In this document: positions 49,999 to 61,302 of the stretch, one piece after another | Position numbering within the stretch: position 1 is the stretch's first letter | Layout of the letters: each line of letters starts with the position of its first letter | Assembly (NCBI RefSeq): GCF_014268595.2 | Contig: NZ_CP077091.1 | Coordinates: 394,501 to 458,500 of the forward strand | Direction: 5' to 3' | From: Pseudomonas hamedanensis | GTDB taxonomy: Bacteria > Pseudomonadota > Gammaproteobacteria > Pseudomonadales > Pseudomonadaceae | Length of the DNA: 64,000 bases | Notes under the pieces: generated by a model | The model's input: only the letters and a program-made list of their open reading frames with translations | The model's database searches: none | Told to the model about the DNA's origin: nothing | Program-made: the position numbers and the translations under genes

Positions 49999-51381
49999 TT
50001 ACAAATGCAACGCATGCCCCAGCGCACGCAACGCCGCTTCCTGCACCGCTTCACCCAGGGTCGGGTGCGCATGAATGGTGCCGCCGATGTCTTCCAGCCG
50101 CGCGCCCATTTCCAGGCTCTGCGCAAATGCGGTCGACAATTCCGAGACCCCGACGCCCACCGCTTGCCAGCCGACAATCACATGGTTGTCACGACGAGCG
50201 ACCACACGCACGAAGCCGCTTTTGGACTCTAGCGTCATCGCCCGGCCGTTGGCGGCGAACGGGAAGCTGGAAACGATGCAGTCGATGCCCGCAGCCTTGG
50301 CCTCGTCCGGCGTCTTGCCGACAACTACCAGTTCCGGGTCGGTAAAGCACACCGCAGCAATGGCCGTCGGGTTGAATTCGCGGGTCTTGCCGCTGATCAG
50401 TTCGGCAACCATTTCCCCTTGGGCCATGGCGCGGTGCGCAAGCATCGGTTCGCCGCTGACGTCGCCGATGGCGTAGACGTTGAGCATGCTGGTCTGGCAA
50501 CGGTTGTTGATCTTGATCGCCGAACCGTTCATGTCCAGATTCAGCGCTTCGAGGTTGAAGCCCTGAGTGTTGGGTTTGCGACCCACAGCGACCAGCACCT
50601 GATCGGTTTCCAGGTTGAGGGTTTCGCCCTCAGGATCGCGCACCTGCAACGTGCCGTCGAAACCCAGCACGCTGTGCTTGAGGTAGAGCTTCACGCCCAG
50701 TTGCTTCAATGCGTCATGCACCGGTTGCGTCAGCTCCGCGTCATAGGCCGGGAGGATGCGATCCTGCGCCTCGACCACGCTGACTTCAGCTCCCAGCTTG
50801 CGGTAGGCGATACCCAACTCCAGGCCAATGTAACCACCGCCGACCACGGTCAGGCGTTTTGGCACCGACGTCGGCGCCAGTGCTTCGGTGGACGAGATGA
50901 CCGGCCCGCCAATCGGCAGGATCGGCAGGATCGGCAGGTTGACGCTGGTCGAACCGGTGGCCAGCACCAGATGCTCACACTGAATGCGCGTGTCGCCGAC
51001 TTCCACGGTCTTGCCATCAATGATTTTCGCCCAGCCGTTGATGACCTGAACCTTGTTTTTCTTCAGCAATGCAGCGACACCGGTGGTCAGGCGGTCAACG
51101 ATGCCGTCCTTCCACTCGACGCTCTTGCTGATGTCGAGAGTCGGCGCGGACACGTTGATGCCCAGCGCAGAATGCTCGCTGTGGTGCCGGGTCTGGTGGA
51201 ACTGCTCAGCCACATGGATCAGCGCTTTCGACGGGATGCAGCCGATGTTCAAACAAGTGCCGCCCAACGATTGGCCCTCGACCAGAATGGTCGGGATACC
51301 TAGCTGTCCGGCGCGAATCGCCGTGACGTAACCGCCAGGGCCGCCGCCAATAATCAGCAGCGTGGTGTTCAAAGCTTGCAT
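49999..51381 (-). CDS. lpdV: Dihydrolipoyl dehydrogenase, branched-chain keto acid complex E3
   Basis: 460 residues of the Lpd family: FAD loop [19 protein letters not shown], redox disulfide [19 protein letters not shown] loop [39 protein letters not shown] and C-terminal catalytic His in [14 protein letters not shown] 9-bp tandem triplication (50912-50938) gives a repeated LPILPILPI. Reoxidises the lipoamide of E2. Last gene of the bkd operon, 4 bp after bkdB. Confidence 0.95.
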   Translation of the reverse strand: MQALNTTLLIIGGGPGGYVTAIRAGQLGIPTILVEGQSLGGTCLNIGCIPSKALIHVAEQFHQTRHHSEHSALGINVSAPTLDISKSVEWKDGIVDRLTTGVAALLKKNKVQVINGWAKIIDGKTVEVGDTRIQCEHLVLATGSTSVNLPILPILPIGGPVISSTEALAPTSVPKRLTVVGGGYIGLELGIAYRKLGAEVSVVEAQDRILPAYDAELTQPVHDALKQLGVKLYLKHSVLGFDGTLQVRDPEGETLNLETDQVLVAVGRKPNTQGFNLEALNLDMNGSAIKINNRCQTSMLNVYAIGDVSGEPMLAHRAMAQGEMVAELISGKTREFNPTAIAAVCFTDPELVVVGKTPDEAKAAGIDCIVSSFPFAANGRAMTLESKSGFVRVVARRDNHVIVGWQAVGVGVSELSTAFAQSLEMGARLEDIGGTIHAHPTLGEAVQEAALRALGHALHL

Positions 51382-51385
51382 TCCA

Positions 51386-52654
51386 TTACTCCACAAACAA
51401 GGTGGCAGGTTGTTCGAGCAAGCCACGAATGGCCTGGATGAAGAGTGCCGCGTCCATGCCATCGACCACGCGGTGGTCGAAGGAACTGGAGAGGTTCATC
51501 ATCTTGCGAATCACCACCTGGCCTTTGACGACCATCGGCCGTTCGACAATTTTGTTCACGCCGACGATCGCCACTTCTGGCAGGTTCAGTACCGGTGTGC
51601 TGACGATGCCGCCCAATGCGCCGAGGCTGGTCAGGGTGATGGTCGAGCCGGACAACTCGTCGCGACTGGCTTTGCCATTGCGCGCGGCGTTGGCCAAACG
51701 CGAAATTTCCGCAGCGCTGTCCCACAGACTGCGTGCTTCGGCGTGACGCACCACCGGCACCATCAGGCCGACATCGCTTTGCGTGGCAACGCCGACATGC
51801 ACCGCGCCGAGGCGGGTGATGATCTGGGCTTCGTCGTCATAACGGGCGTTCATCTGCGGGAAGTCGCGCAGTGCAACAACCAGTGCGCGCACGAGGAACG
51901 GCAGCAGGGTCAACTTGCCGCGGCTGGCGCCATGTTTTTCATTCAGATGCGCGCGCAGTTCTTCGATTGCGGTGACGTCGATTTCCTCGACGTAACTGAA
52001 GTGCGCGGCACGCTGAGTGGCGTCCTGCATGCGCTGGGCGATCTTGCGGCGCATGCCGATAACCTGAATCTGTTCTTCATCGTTGCGTTGGGTGTAAGCG
52101 GCAGCAGCGGGCGCCGAAGCGTTCGCCTGACCCTGGGCCAGATAGGCTTCAAGGTCTTCGTGCAGGATGCGACCGGCAGGACCGGTGCCTCGCACCAGAC
52201 GCAGTTGGATGCCCAGATCCAGCGCATGTTTGCGCACGGCCGGCGAGGCCAGCGGGCGCTCATCGGCTTCGCGGGCAACCACCGGACCCTGGCAAGCCGG
52301 TGCGGGACGCGGTGCCGCAGCCGGTTTGTTGTCGACCGTGGTTTCGACTTTCGGTGCAACTGGCGCCTCTTTAACCGGAGCCGGTGCCGCCGATTCTTTC
52401 AGATTGCCAGCGCCTTCCACTTCAATACTGATCAGCACACTGCCGACCGCCATCACTTCACCCGGCTGACCGCCGAGGGCGATGACCTTGCCGTGTACCG
52501 GGGACGGAATATCGACCATTGCCTTGTCGGTCATCACATCCGCCAGCACCTGATCTTCAACGACCAGATCGCCAACCTTGACGTGCCACTGCGACAGTTC
52601 TACTTCTGCGATGCCTTCGCCGATGTCCGGCATCTTGATAACGTGCGTGCCCAT
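51386..52654 (-). CDS. bkdB: Lipoamide acyltransferase, branched-chain keto acid complex E2
   Basis: 422 residues: lipoyl domain at 1-80 with lipoyl-lysine in [13 protein letters not shown], a Pro/Ala linker, peripheral-subunit-binding domain near 148-185 ([20 protein letters not shown]), and a catalytic domain with the HxxxDG site [13 protein letters not shown]. Start immediately follows the bkdA2 stop (TGA-ATG). Accepts branched acyl groups from E1. Confidence 0.95.
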   Translation of the reverse strand: MGTHVIKMPDIGEGIAEVELSQWHVKVGDLVVEDQVLADVMTDKAMVDIPSPVHGKVIALGGQPGEVMAVGSVLISIEVEGAGNLKESAAPAPVKEAPVAPKVETTVDNKPAAAPRPAPACQGPVVAREADERPLASPAVRKHALDLGIQLRLVRGTGPAGRILHEDLEAYLAQGQANASAPAAAAYTQRNDEEQIQVIGMRRKIAQRMQDATQRAAHFSYVEEIDVTAIEELRAHLNEKHGASRGKLTLLPFLVRALVVALRDFPQMNARYDDEAQIITRLGAVHVGVATQSDVGLMVPVVRHAEARSLWDSAAEISRLANAARNGKASRDELSGSTITLTSLGALGGIVSTPVLNLPEVAIVGVNKIVERPMVVKGQVVIRKMMNLSSSFDHRVVDGMDAALFIQAIRGLLEQPATLFVE

Positions 52655-53713
52655 TCAGACCTCCATGACCCGTTTCAACGCCGCGCCCACTCGGGACGGC
52701 CCTGGGAAATACGCCCACTCCTGCGCGTGCGGGTAGGGAGTGTCCCAACCGGTGACGCGTTCGATCGGCGCTTCCAAGTGATGGAAGCAGTGCTCTTGCA
52801 CCAGCGATACCAGCTCGGCGCCGAAACCGCAGGTGCGGGTGGCTTCGTGAACCACCACGCAACGGCCGGTTTTCTTCACCGATTTGACAATGGTCTCCAG
52901 GTCCAGCGGCCACAGGCTGCGCAGGTCGATGACTTCGGCATCGACGCCGGATTCTTCAGCAGCGACTTGCGAGACGTACACGGTGGTGCCGTAGGTCAGC
53001 ACCGTCACATCCTTGCCCGGGCGGGTGATCGCGGCGACGTCCAGTGGCACGGTGTAATAACCGTCCGGCACCTGGGCTTGCGGGTGTTTCGACCACGGCG
53101 TTACCGGGCGATCGTGATGGCCGTCGAACGGGCCGTTGTACAGGCGTTTCGGCTCGAGAAAGATCACCGGGTCATCGTTTTCGATGGAGGCAATCAGCAG
53201 GCCTTTGGCGTCATACGGGTTGGATGGCATGACGGTGCGCAGACCGCAGACCTGAGTGAACATCGCCTCGATGCTCTGGCTGTGGGTCTGGCCGCCGTAG
53301 ATGCCGCCACCGCAAGGCATGCGCAGGGTCATCGGCGCGGTGAATTCACCGGCCGAACGATAACGCAGACGCGCGGCTTCAGAGATGATCTGATCGGAAG
53401 CAGGGTAGACGTAATCGGCAAACTGAATTTCGGCGACCGGGCGCAAGCCATAAGCGCCCATGCCGACGGCGACGCCGACGATGCCGCTCTCGGAGATCGG
53501 CGCGTCGAACACCCGCGAGGTGCCGTACTTGGTCTGCAGACCTTCGGTGCAGCGGAACACACCGCCGAAGTAGCCGACGTCCTGACCGAACACGACGACG
53601 TTGTCATCACGCTCAAGCATCACATCCATGGCCGAGCGCAGGGCCTGGATCATGGTCATGGTGGTCGTGGTCATGGCGGTTTCCAACTGAATATTGTTGT
53701 TGTGATCGTTCAT
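52655..53713 (-). CDS. bkdA2: 2-oxoisovalerate dehydrogenase E1 beta subunit
   Basis: 352 residues, transketolase-central and C-terminal domains: VVVFGQDVGYFGGVFRCTEG, DAPISESGIVGVAVGMGAYG, LRMPCGGGIYGGQTHSQSIE, and DLRSLWPLDLETIVKSVKKT. Partner of bkdA1 in the TPP-dependent decarboxylation of branched-chain 2-keto acids. One base from bkdA1 stop; its last codon is next to bkdB. Confidence 0.95.
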   Translation of the reverse strand: MNDHNNNIQLETAMTTTTMTMIQALRSAMDVMLERDDNVVVFGQDVGYFGGVFRCTEGLQTKYGTSRVFDAPISESGIVGVAVGMGAYGLRPVAEIQFADYVYPASDQIISEAARLRYRSAGEFTAPMTLRMPCGGGIYGGQTHSQSIEAMFTQVCGLRTVMPSNPYDAKGLLIASIENDDPVIFLEPKRLYNGPFDGHHDRPVTPWSKHPQAQVPDGYYTVPLDVAAITRPGKDVTVLTYGTTVYVSQVAAEESGVDAEVIDLRSLWPLDLETIVKSVKKTGRCVVVHEATRTCGFGAELVSLVQEHCFHHLEAPIERVTGWDTPYPHAQEWAYFPGPSRVGAALKRVMEV

Positions 53714-53714
53714 G

Positions 53715-55135
<1,421 letters not shown>

Positions 55136-55624
55136 ATGCGCAAACTGGACCGTACCGACATCGGCATTCTCAACAGCCTTCAGGAGAACGCGCGCATCAC
55201 CAACGCCGACCTTGCCCGCTCGGTGAACCTTTCACCGACGCCGTGCTTCAACCGGGTCAAGGCGATGGAAGAGCTGGGCCTGATTCGCGAACAAGTGACG
55301 CTGCTCGATGCCGACCTGCTGGGGCTGCACGTCAATGTGTTCATTCACGTCAGCCTGGAAAAACAGGTGGAGGAAGCGCTGCAGCATTTCGAGGAAGCGA
55401 TCTCCGATCGCCCTGAGGTGATGGAGTGTTATTTGATGGCCGGCGACCCGGATTATCTGATCCGGGTGCTGGTGCCGAGCATCCAGTCCTTGGAGCGCTT
55501 CATGATGGATTTTCTGACCAAGGTTCCGGGAGTGGCGAATATTCGTTCGAGCTTTGCGCTGAAGCAGGTGCGCTACAAGACCGCGTTGCCGTTGCCGGCC
55601 AATGGGTTGACGTTGGGCAATTGA
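55136..55624 (+). CDS. bkdR: Lrp family activator of the bkd operon
   Basis: 162 residues: AsnC/Lrp HTH ([40 protein letters not shown]) and RAM effector domain ([40 protein letters not shown]). Divergent from bkdA1, matching the known bkdR arrangement. ATG 55136. Confidence 0.93.
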   Translation: MRKLDRTDIGILNSLQENARITNADLARSVNLSPTPCFNRVKAMEELGLIREQVTLLDADLLGLHVNVFIHVSLEKQVEEALQHFEEAISDRPEVMECYLMAGDPDYLIRVLVPSIQSLERFMMDFLTKVPGVANIRSSFALKQVRYKTALPLPANGLTLGN

Positions 55625-55645
55625 TACGCCTGACCTGCAGACGCC

Positions 55646-55757
55646 GATCGTTCCCACGCTCCGCGTGGGAATGCCGCCAGGGACGCTCCGCGTTCCGCCT
55701 CAAGAAGTGACGCAGAGCGTCACGGGATGCATTCCCACGCGGAGCGTGGGAACGATC
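55646..55757. repeat. Palindromic intergenic repeat (GATCGTTCCCACGC class)
   Basis: GATCGTTCCCACGCTCCGCG and CGCGGAGCGTGGGAACGATC flank smaller inverted arms (GACGCTCCGCGT / ACGCAGAGCGTC). A third class of Pseudomonas intergenic palindrome. Confidence 0.85.
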
Positions 55758-55791
55758 AGTTGGCGCTGCTGGAGGCTGCGTTGTCGAACCG

Positions 55792-56655
55792 TCAGAGTTT
55801 GTTGAGCGGAATCTTCAGGTAAACCACGCCGTTGTCTTCCACCGCCGGCAGGTTCCCCGCCCGCACGTTCACCTGAATCGCCGGCAGCAGCAGCGTCGGC
55901 ATGCCCAACCCGGCGTCGCGCTTCGTACGCATCTCAACAAACGCCGCTTCATCGATCCCGTCATGCACATGAATATTGCTTTTGCGTTGCTCGCCGACCG
56001 TGGTCTGGCACTGCGCGGCGCGGCCTTCGGGTGGGTAATCGTGGCAAACGTAAAGCTTCACGCTCGCCGGGAAGGCCAACAGTTTGTGAATTGATTTGAA
56101 CAGCTGCTGCGCATTGCCGCCTGGGAAATCACAGCGCGCCGTGCCGACATCGGGCATGAACAGCGTGTCGCCCACCAGAATCTGCTCGCCGTCGATCAGG
56201 TACGCCATGTCCGCTGGCGTATGGCCGGGCACGTGCAGGGCGGTGGCCTTGAGGTTGCCGATCATGAACGATTCGTTCGGTGCAAACAGGTGATCGAACT
56301 GCGAGCCGTCGACGCGAAATTCCGGCTCCAGGTTGAACAGCGCCTTGAACACGTTCTGCACCTTGCTGATCGATGCGCCGATGGCGATTTTGCCGCCCAG
56401 TTCCCGGCGCAGGTACGGCGCGGCGGACAGGTGATCGGCGTGGGCGTGGGTTTCCAGCAACCACTGCACTTGCAACTGATGCGCACGGACGAAGGCGATG
56501 AGCTTGTCCGCCTGCGCCGTGCAGGTGCGACCGGCGGCACCGTCGTAATCGAGGACCGGATCGACGATCGCGCATTGCCCGCCATCGTCTTCATAGACCA
56601 CGTAACTGTAGGTCGAGGAGGCGGGGTCGAGGAACGCTTCAATCAGGGCGGGCAT
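55792..56655 (-). CDS. Persulfide dioxygenase-like MBL-fold protein
   Basis: 287 residues of the metallo-beta-lactamase fold with the iron-site motif ETHAHADHLSAAPYL, HVPGHTPADMAYL, and DVGTARCDFPGGNAQQLFKS. It belongs to the ETHE1/Blh group, which oxidises glutathione persulfide to sulfite. Divergent from the BigR-type sensor (ATG 56655). Together with SQR it handles sulfide. A separate rhodanese domain is absent. Confidence 0.87.
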   Translation of the reverse strand: MPALIEAFLDPASSTYSYVVYEDDGGQCAIVDPVLDYDGAAGRTCTAQADKLIAFVRAHQLQVQWLLETHAHADHLSAAPYLRRELGGKIAIGASISKVQNVFKALFNLEPEFRVDGSQFDHLFAPNESFMIGNLKATALHVPGHTPADMAYLIDGEQILVGDTLFMPDVGTARCDFPGGNAQQLFKSIHKLLAFPASVKLYVCHDYPPEGRAAQCQTTVGEQRKSNIHVHDGIDEAAFVEMRTKRDAGLGMPTLLLPAIQVNVRAGNLPAVEDNGVVYLKIPLNKL

Positions 56656-56694
56656 GGCAAAAACCTGTGCAGAGGAATTCAGGGTTGCAACACT

Positions 56695-56710
56695 TTATGT
56701 AAAAACATAA
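56695..56710. promoter_or_regulatory. Candidate BigR-type operator
   Basis: TTATGT-AAAA-ACATAA perfect inverted repeat between the divergent dioxygenase and sensor genes; A/T-rich palindrome of the size bound by BigR/SqrR regulators. Confidence 0.65.
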
Positions 56711-56747
56711 TGTTCGCAGCTTAAGTGACCTTCAAGGCCTCGTGCAA

Positions 56748-57089
56748 ATGCAATCCAATCTGACCGAATGTGAAGTCGCCCAACTGCGCGCCTCGGCCTC
56801 CAAGGCCTGCGCGCTGCTCAAGGCCTTGGCCAATGAGGATCGCCTGCTGATTCTGTGTCAACTGACCCAGGGCGAACGCAATGTTGGCGAACTGGAAAAG
56901 ATGACCGGCGTACGCCAGCCTACGCTGTCCCAGCAACTGGGCATCCTGCGCGACGAGGGGCTGGTCGCGACCCGCCGTGAAGGCAAATACATTTTCTATG
57001 GGCTGGCCAGTCACGAAGTGATCCAGGTGATGAAGACCCTGTCGGGGCTTTATTGCGGAGCGGTGCTCAAAAGCTGGGAACAGCCATAA
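56748..57089 (+). CDS. BigR/SqrR-type persulfide-sensing ArsR regulator
   Basis: 113 residues, ArsR winged helix: LLKALANEDRLLILCQLTQG, ELEKMTGVRQPTLSQQLGIL and VATRREGKYIFYGLASHEVI. Two cysteines, C37 in helix 2 and C103 in helix 5, sit where SqrR/BigR form a tetrasulfide link with reactive sulfur. A GTG at 56742 is an alternative start. Divergent from the dioxygenase gene and followed by SQR, so likely represses both. Confidence 0.85.
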   Translation: MQSNLTECEVAQLRASASKACALLKALANEDRLLILCQLTQGERNVGELEKMTGVRQPTLSQQLGILRDEGLVATRREGKYIFYGLASHEVIQVMKTLSGLYCGAVLKSWEQP

Positions 57090-57110
57090 ATGCCAGCTAT
57101 CACACGCCCC

Positions 57111-57201
57111 CTGTAGGAGTGAGCCTGCTCGCGATAGCGGTGTGTCAGCCAACACATTCATTGACTGTTACACCGCTATCGCGAGCAGGCTCACTCCTAC
57201 A
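57111..57201. repeat. REPIN
   Basis: CTGTAGGAGTGAGCCTGCTC and GAGCAGGCTCACTCCTAC, inverted. Confidence 0.9.
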
Positions 57202-57253
57202 AATGGGGTGTGTGAAGGCTTAGAAATCTTGCGTGCAGCAAAAGGAACAAGCA

Positions 57254-58498
57254 ATGAACGATCAACACTGGGGCCCATCCATCAGTGCAGACATCGTGGT
57301 CATCGGCGGCGGGACGGCCGGCATCGGTTTTGTCGCGAGCCTGCTCAAGCGTGACCCGCACCTTAATGTCACCGTGATCGAACCGAGTTCACAACACTTC
57401 TACCAACCGGCGTGGACGTTGGTCGGCGGTGGCGCCTTTGATGTGAAAGACACTGTCAGGCCGATGAGCAAAGTCATGCCGCGCCAGGCGACTTGGATTC
57501 AGGCCAGCGTCAGCGCCATTGATCCGGACAAACGCCAACTCACCCTCAATGACCAACGCACCATCGGCTATCAAAACCTGATCGTCTGCCCAGGCCTGCG
57601 CCTGGCCTGGGAGAAAATCGAAGGCTTGCAGGAAAGCCTCGGCCAACACGGCGTCACCTCCAACTACAGCTATCAACACGCCGAGTACACCTGGGATCAA
57701 GTGCAGAAACTGCGCGATGGACGAGCCTTGTTTACCCAGCCAGCGATGCCGATCAAATGCGCGGGCGCACCGCAAAAAGCGCTGTACCTGTCCTGCGACC
57801 ACTGGCGCAGATCCGCTGTGCTGCACAACATCAACGTTGAATTCAATCTGGCCGGCGCCGCGCTGTTCGGTGTGGCGACGTTCGTGCCGCCGCTGATGAA
57901 ATACATCGAGAAATACAACGCGCAACTGGCCTTCAACTCGAATCTGGTCAAGGTCGACGGCCCGGCAAAAACCGCGTGGTTCGAGGTCAAGGACACCGAC
58001 GGAAACGTCAGCCGCATAGCGAAAACCTTTGATTTGCTACACGTCGTCCCGCCGCAGGTCTCGCCGGATTTCATCGCGCAAAGTCCGCTGGCCGACACCG
58101 CCGGCTGGTGTGAAGTCGATCCGCACAGCCTGCAGCATCTGCGATATCCCGAGGTGTTCGCGCTGGGCGATATCTGTGGCACCAGCAACGCCAAAACTGC
58201 TGCGGCGGTGCGCAAGCAGGTCGTGGTGGTTGCGCAAAATCTCTTGGCCTTGCGCAAACAGCAACTGCTGCCACTCAAGTACGACGGCTACGGCTCCTGT
58301 CCGCTGACGGTGGAGAAGGGCAAGGTGATCCTCGCCGAGTTCGGCTACGGCGGCAAACTGCTGCCGACTTTTGCACTGGACCCGACCGTGCCCCGGCGCT
58401 CGGCGTGGTGGCTGAAAGCGACGCTGCTGCCATGGTTCTACTGGAACGGCATGCTCAAGGGCCGCGAATGGCTGACGCGTGTGTCCAAGGTCGATTGA
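57254..58498 (+). CDS. Sulfide:quinone oxidoreductase
   Basis: 414 residues, SQR flavoprotein: IVVIGGGTAGIGFVASLLKR, SQHFYQPAWTLVGGGAF, LIVCPGLRLAWEKIEGL, MPIKCAGAPQKALYLSCDHW (catalytic-type Cys) and FALGDICGTSNAKTAAAVRK. A C-terminal amphipathic part (WWLKATLLPWFYWNGMLKG) anchors it to the membrane. Oxidises H2S with ubiquinone. AAAGGA before ATG 57254; 9 bp before a TauE/SafE gene. Confidence 0.9.
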   Translation: MNDQHWGPSISADIVVIGGGTAGIGFVASLLKRDPHLNVTVIEPSSQHFYQPAWTLVGGGAFDVKDTVRPMSKVMPRQATWIQASVSAIDPDKRQLTLNDQRTIGYQNLIVCPGLRLAWEKIEGLQESLGQHGVTSNYSYQHAEYTWDQVQKLRDGRALFTQPAMPIKCAGAPQKALYLSCDHWRRSAVLHNINVEFNLAGAALFGVATFVPPLMKYIEKYNAQLAFNSNLVKVDGPAKTAWFEVKDTDGNVSRIAKTFDLLHVVPPQVSPDFIAQSPLADTAGWCEVDPHSLQHLRYPEVFALGDICGTSNAKTAAAVRKQVVVVAQNLLALRKQQLLPLKYDGYGSCPLTVEKGKVILAEFGYGGKLLPTFALDPTVPRRSAWWLKATLLPWFYWNGMLKGREWLTRVSKVD

Positions 58499-58507
58499 GA
58501 TAACCCT

Positions 58508-59308
58508 ATGTTGCTGGCAAGTCTGTTTGGCGTGGTGATGGGGTTGGTGCTCGGTTTGACCGGGGCCGGCGGCGGGATTCTCGCGGTGCCGGCGCTGGTG
58601 CTCGGCCTCGGCTGGACGATGACCCAGGCCGCGCCCGTGGCGCTGTTTGCGGTCGGCAGTGCGGCGGCGGTCGGCGCCATCGATGGTTTGCGTCATGGCC
58701 TGGTGCGCTATCGCGCGGCGTTGTTGATTGCGGCCCTCGGCGCGGTATTTTCGCCGCTGGGCATCTACATCGCGCATCAGTTGCCGGAAAAAATCCTGAT
58801 GATCCTGTTCAGCCTGCTGATGGTCATGGTCGCCTGGCGAATGTTCAGGAAAGAGCGTCAGCAAGCAGGACCGAGCGATCACGGGCACGCCAGTTGGGGT
58901 CAGAAAAACTGCATGCTCAACGAGCAGACCGGGCGCTTTGACTGGACCGCCAAGTGCACCGCCACCCTGGCAGCGCTGGGTGCGGTTACCGGCGTGGTGT
59001 CGGGATTGCTCGGTGTCGGTGGCGGGTTCCTGATCGTGCCGGCGTTCAAGCAACTAACGGACGTGCAGATGCGCGGGATCGTGGCGACGTCGCTGATGGT
59101 GATCAGTCTGATTTCGGCGATCGGGGTGATCGGCTCGTTTCACGCCGGTGTGCGGATCGACAGCCAGGGAGCGGCGTTCATCGTTGCCAGTGTGGTCGGC
59201 ATGATCGTCGGACGCCAGTTGTGCGCTCGGGTGCCGGCGCGGGCGTTGCAGGTGGGGTTTGCCAGCGTGTGTCTGGTGGTGGCGGGGTACATGTTGTTGC
59301 AGGCATGA
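58508..59308 (+). CDS. TauE/SafE family sulfite/anion exporter
   Basis: 266 residues, eight membrane helices in two halves with the family loops GLTGAGGGILAVPALVLGLG and SGLLGVGGGFLIVPAFKQLT. Located behind SQR, it may export the sulfite made by the persulfide dioxygenase; that is context inference. Nine bases separate it from SQR. Confidence 0.85.
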   Translation: MLLASLFGVVMGLVLGLTGAGGGILAVPALVLGLGWTMTQAAPVALFAVGSAAAVGAIDGLRHGLVRYRAALLIAALGAVFSPLGIYIAHQLPEKILMILFSLLMVMVAWRMFRKERQQAGPSDHGHASWGQKNCMLNEQTGRFDWTAKCTATLAALGAVTGVVSGLLGVGGGFLIVPAFKQLTDVQMRGIVATSLMVISLISAIGVIGSFHAGVRIDSQGAAFIVASVVGMIVGRQLCARVPARALQVGFASVCLVVAGYMLLQA

Positions 59309-59316
59309 AGCAAAAC

Positions 59317-59411
59317 CTGTGGCGAGGGAGCTTGCTCCCGCTCGGGCGCGCAGCGGCCGCTCTTTAAGGGCCTGCTACGCAGTCCAGCGGGAGCAAGCTC
59401 CCTCGCCACAA
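59317..59411. repeat. REPIN, GTGGCGAGGG class
   Basis: CTGTGGCGAGGGAGCTTGCT and inverted AGCAAGCTCCCTCGCCACA. Confidence 0.88.
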
Positions 59412-59420
59412 GTCACATTG

Positions 59421-60701
59421 TTACAGGACCAGATGCGGTAGCCACAGCGACAGAGCCGGGACGTAAGTCACCAGCATCAACACCAGGAACAACACGGCGT
59501 AGAACGGCAGCAGTGCCTTCACGGTACTTTCGATGCTCACCTTGCCGATGGCGGAGCCGACGAATAGCACCGCGCCCACGGGCGGCGTTATCAGTCCGAT
59601 CCCCAGGTTCACCAGCATGATCATGCCGAACTGCACCGGATCGACACCGATGTCCAGAATCACCGGCATCAGGATCGGCGTGAGAATCAGGATCAGCGGC
59701 GCCATGTCCATCACCGTGCCCAACAGCAGCAACATCACGTTGATGCACATCAGGATCACGTAGCGGTTGTCCGACAGGGTCAGGAACATGGTGGTGATCT
59801 TCGCCGGAATCTGCATCAGCGTCATGATGTAGCCGAAGCTGGCGGCGAAGCCGATCAGGATCATCACGATGGAGATGGTGCGCACCGTGCGATGCATCAG
59901 CTTGGGCAGTTCACGCCACTTGTAGTCGCGGTAGATGAACATGGTCACGAAGAACGACCACAGCACGGCGATAGCGGCCGATTCGGTGGCGGTGAAGACA
60001 CCGGAGAGGATACCGCCGAGAATGATCACCATCGCCATCAGGCCCCAGAGGGCTTCGCCGACGATTTTCAGCGCCTGGCGCATCGGGATCACTTCGCCCT
60101 TGGGGTAGTTGCGCTTTTTCGCGAAGATCAGGCACAGCACCATCAGGCATGCGCTCATCAGCAAGCCCGGCACGATGCCCGCCATGAACAGCGAGGCGAT
60201 CGAAACGGTACCGCCGGCAGCCAGGGAGTAGAGCACCGAGTTGTGGCTCGGCGGGGTCAGCAAGGCCTGCACCGAACCGCTGACGGTCACGGCGGTGGAG
60301 AAATCCCGTGGATAGCCCTTGCGTTCCATTTCCGGGATCAGCACCGAACCCACCGAAGCGGTGTCGGCCACCGACGAACCGGAAATCGCGCCGAAGAAGG
60401 TCGAGGCGACGATGTTCACCAGTGACAGGCCGCCACGGACGAAACCTACCAGCACCCCGGCGCACGCCACCAACCGGCGGGACATGCCGCCCTCGGCCAT
60501 GATCGCGCCGGCCAGTACGAAGAACGGAATGGCCAGCAGCGAGAACTTGTTAACCCCGCCCGCGACCTGAATCATCACGGCCTGGAACGGGATGTCGATC
60601 CACCATGCACCGATCAGGGCGGCGGCGCCCAATGCGTAGGCGACCGGCATGCCGATCAGGATCAATACGATAAAACTGCCCAGCAGAATCAGAGCGTCCA
60701 T
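59421..60701 (-). CDS. TRAP transporter large permease (DctM)
   Basis: 426 residues, about 12 membrane segments: LILLGSFIVLILIGMPVAYA, FFVLAGAIMAEGGMSRRLV, FFGAISGSSVADTASVGSVL and ATESAAIAVLWSFFV. The start overlaps the small permease stop by one base. With DctQ and DctP it forms a TRAP transporter; the neighbouring lactonase and uronate dehydrogenase suggest uronic acids as substrate. Confidence 0.92.
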   Translation of the reverse strand: MDALILLGSFIVLILIGMPVAYALGAAALIGAWWIDIPFQAVMIQVAGGVNKFSLLAIPFFVLAGAIMAEGGMSRRLVACAGVLVGFVRGGLSLVNIVASTFFGAISGSSVADTASVGSVLIPEMERKGYPRDFSTAVTVSGSVQALLTPPSHNSVLYSLAAGGTVSIASLFMAGIVPGLLMSACLMVLCLIFAKKRNYPKGEVIPMRQALKIVGEALWGLMAMVIILGGILSGVFTATESAAIAVLWSFFVTMFIYRDYKWRELPKLMHRTVRTISIVMILIGFAASFGYIMTLMQIPAKITTMFLTLSDNRYVILMCINVMLLLLGTVMDMAPLILILTPILMPVILDIGVDPVQFGMIMLVNLGIGLITPPVGAVLFVGSAIGKVSIESTVKALLPFYAVLFLVLMLVTYVPALSLWLPHLVL

Positions 60702-61228
60702 TAAACGGCACCTTCACTTTCTTCAACCAGATCGAATTGCACGACCCGACGTTTGCTCTGGTCACCCAGAAAGAGTTTTTCCAGGACAAAAACCAGGGTC
60801 AGCAAACCGCCCACGGGAATCGGCAAGTAGGTCACGCCCACACGCAGGGTGGGCAGGGACGCCATGAACTGGTTCCAGGTGGACATGCACAACTTGAAGC
60901 CCCAGATCGTCATGAAAATGCAGATCAGGGCCATCAGCAGTTGGGAAAAAACCGACGCTGCGCTGCGCAGGTGCGGCGGCATGCGATCAGTCACCATGGC
61001 CACCGCCATGTGCGCACCGGCGCGGTAGCTGGCAGCGGCGCCAATGAAGGTGAACACGATCATCAGCAGGATGGCCGTAGGCTCCGGCCAGCTCGAGCCG
61101 GTGCCCAGCACGTAGCGGGCAAACACGCCCCAGGGAATCATCAGCGAGACTGCCAGAACGGAAAGGCCGGCCACCCAGATGCACGTCATGTAGATCTTAT
61201 CGTTGATACGCAGCAGCAAATTCTTCAT
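60701..61228 (-). CDS. TRAP transporter small permease (DctQ)
   Basis: 175 residues, four membrane helices, with SLMIPWGVFARYVLGTGSSW and PEPTAILLMIVFTFIGAAAS, the DctQ pattern. 74 bp after the binding-protein gene and fused in reading to DctM by a TAATG overlap. Confidence 0.9.
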   Translation of the reverse strand: MKNLLLRINDKIYMTCIWVAGLSVLAVSLMIPWGVFARYVLGTGSSWPEPTAILLMIVFTFIGAAASYRAGAHMAVAMVTDRMPPHLRSAASVFSQLLMALICIFMTIWGFKLCMSTWNQFMASLPTLRVGVTYLPIPVGGLLTLVFVLEKLFLGDQSKRRVVQFDLVEESEGAV

Positions 61229-61302
61229 CGGGTTTCACCGTAACCGGGCGCGCCTCGAACATCAGGCGCGCCGGGCCTTTTTCATAAGTACAGAGCGGGA
61301 GG

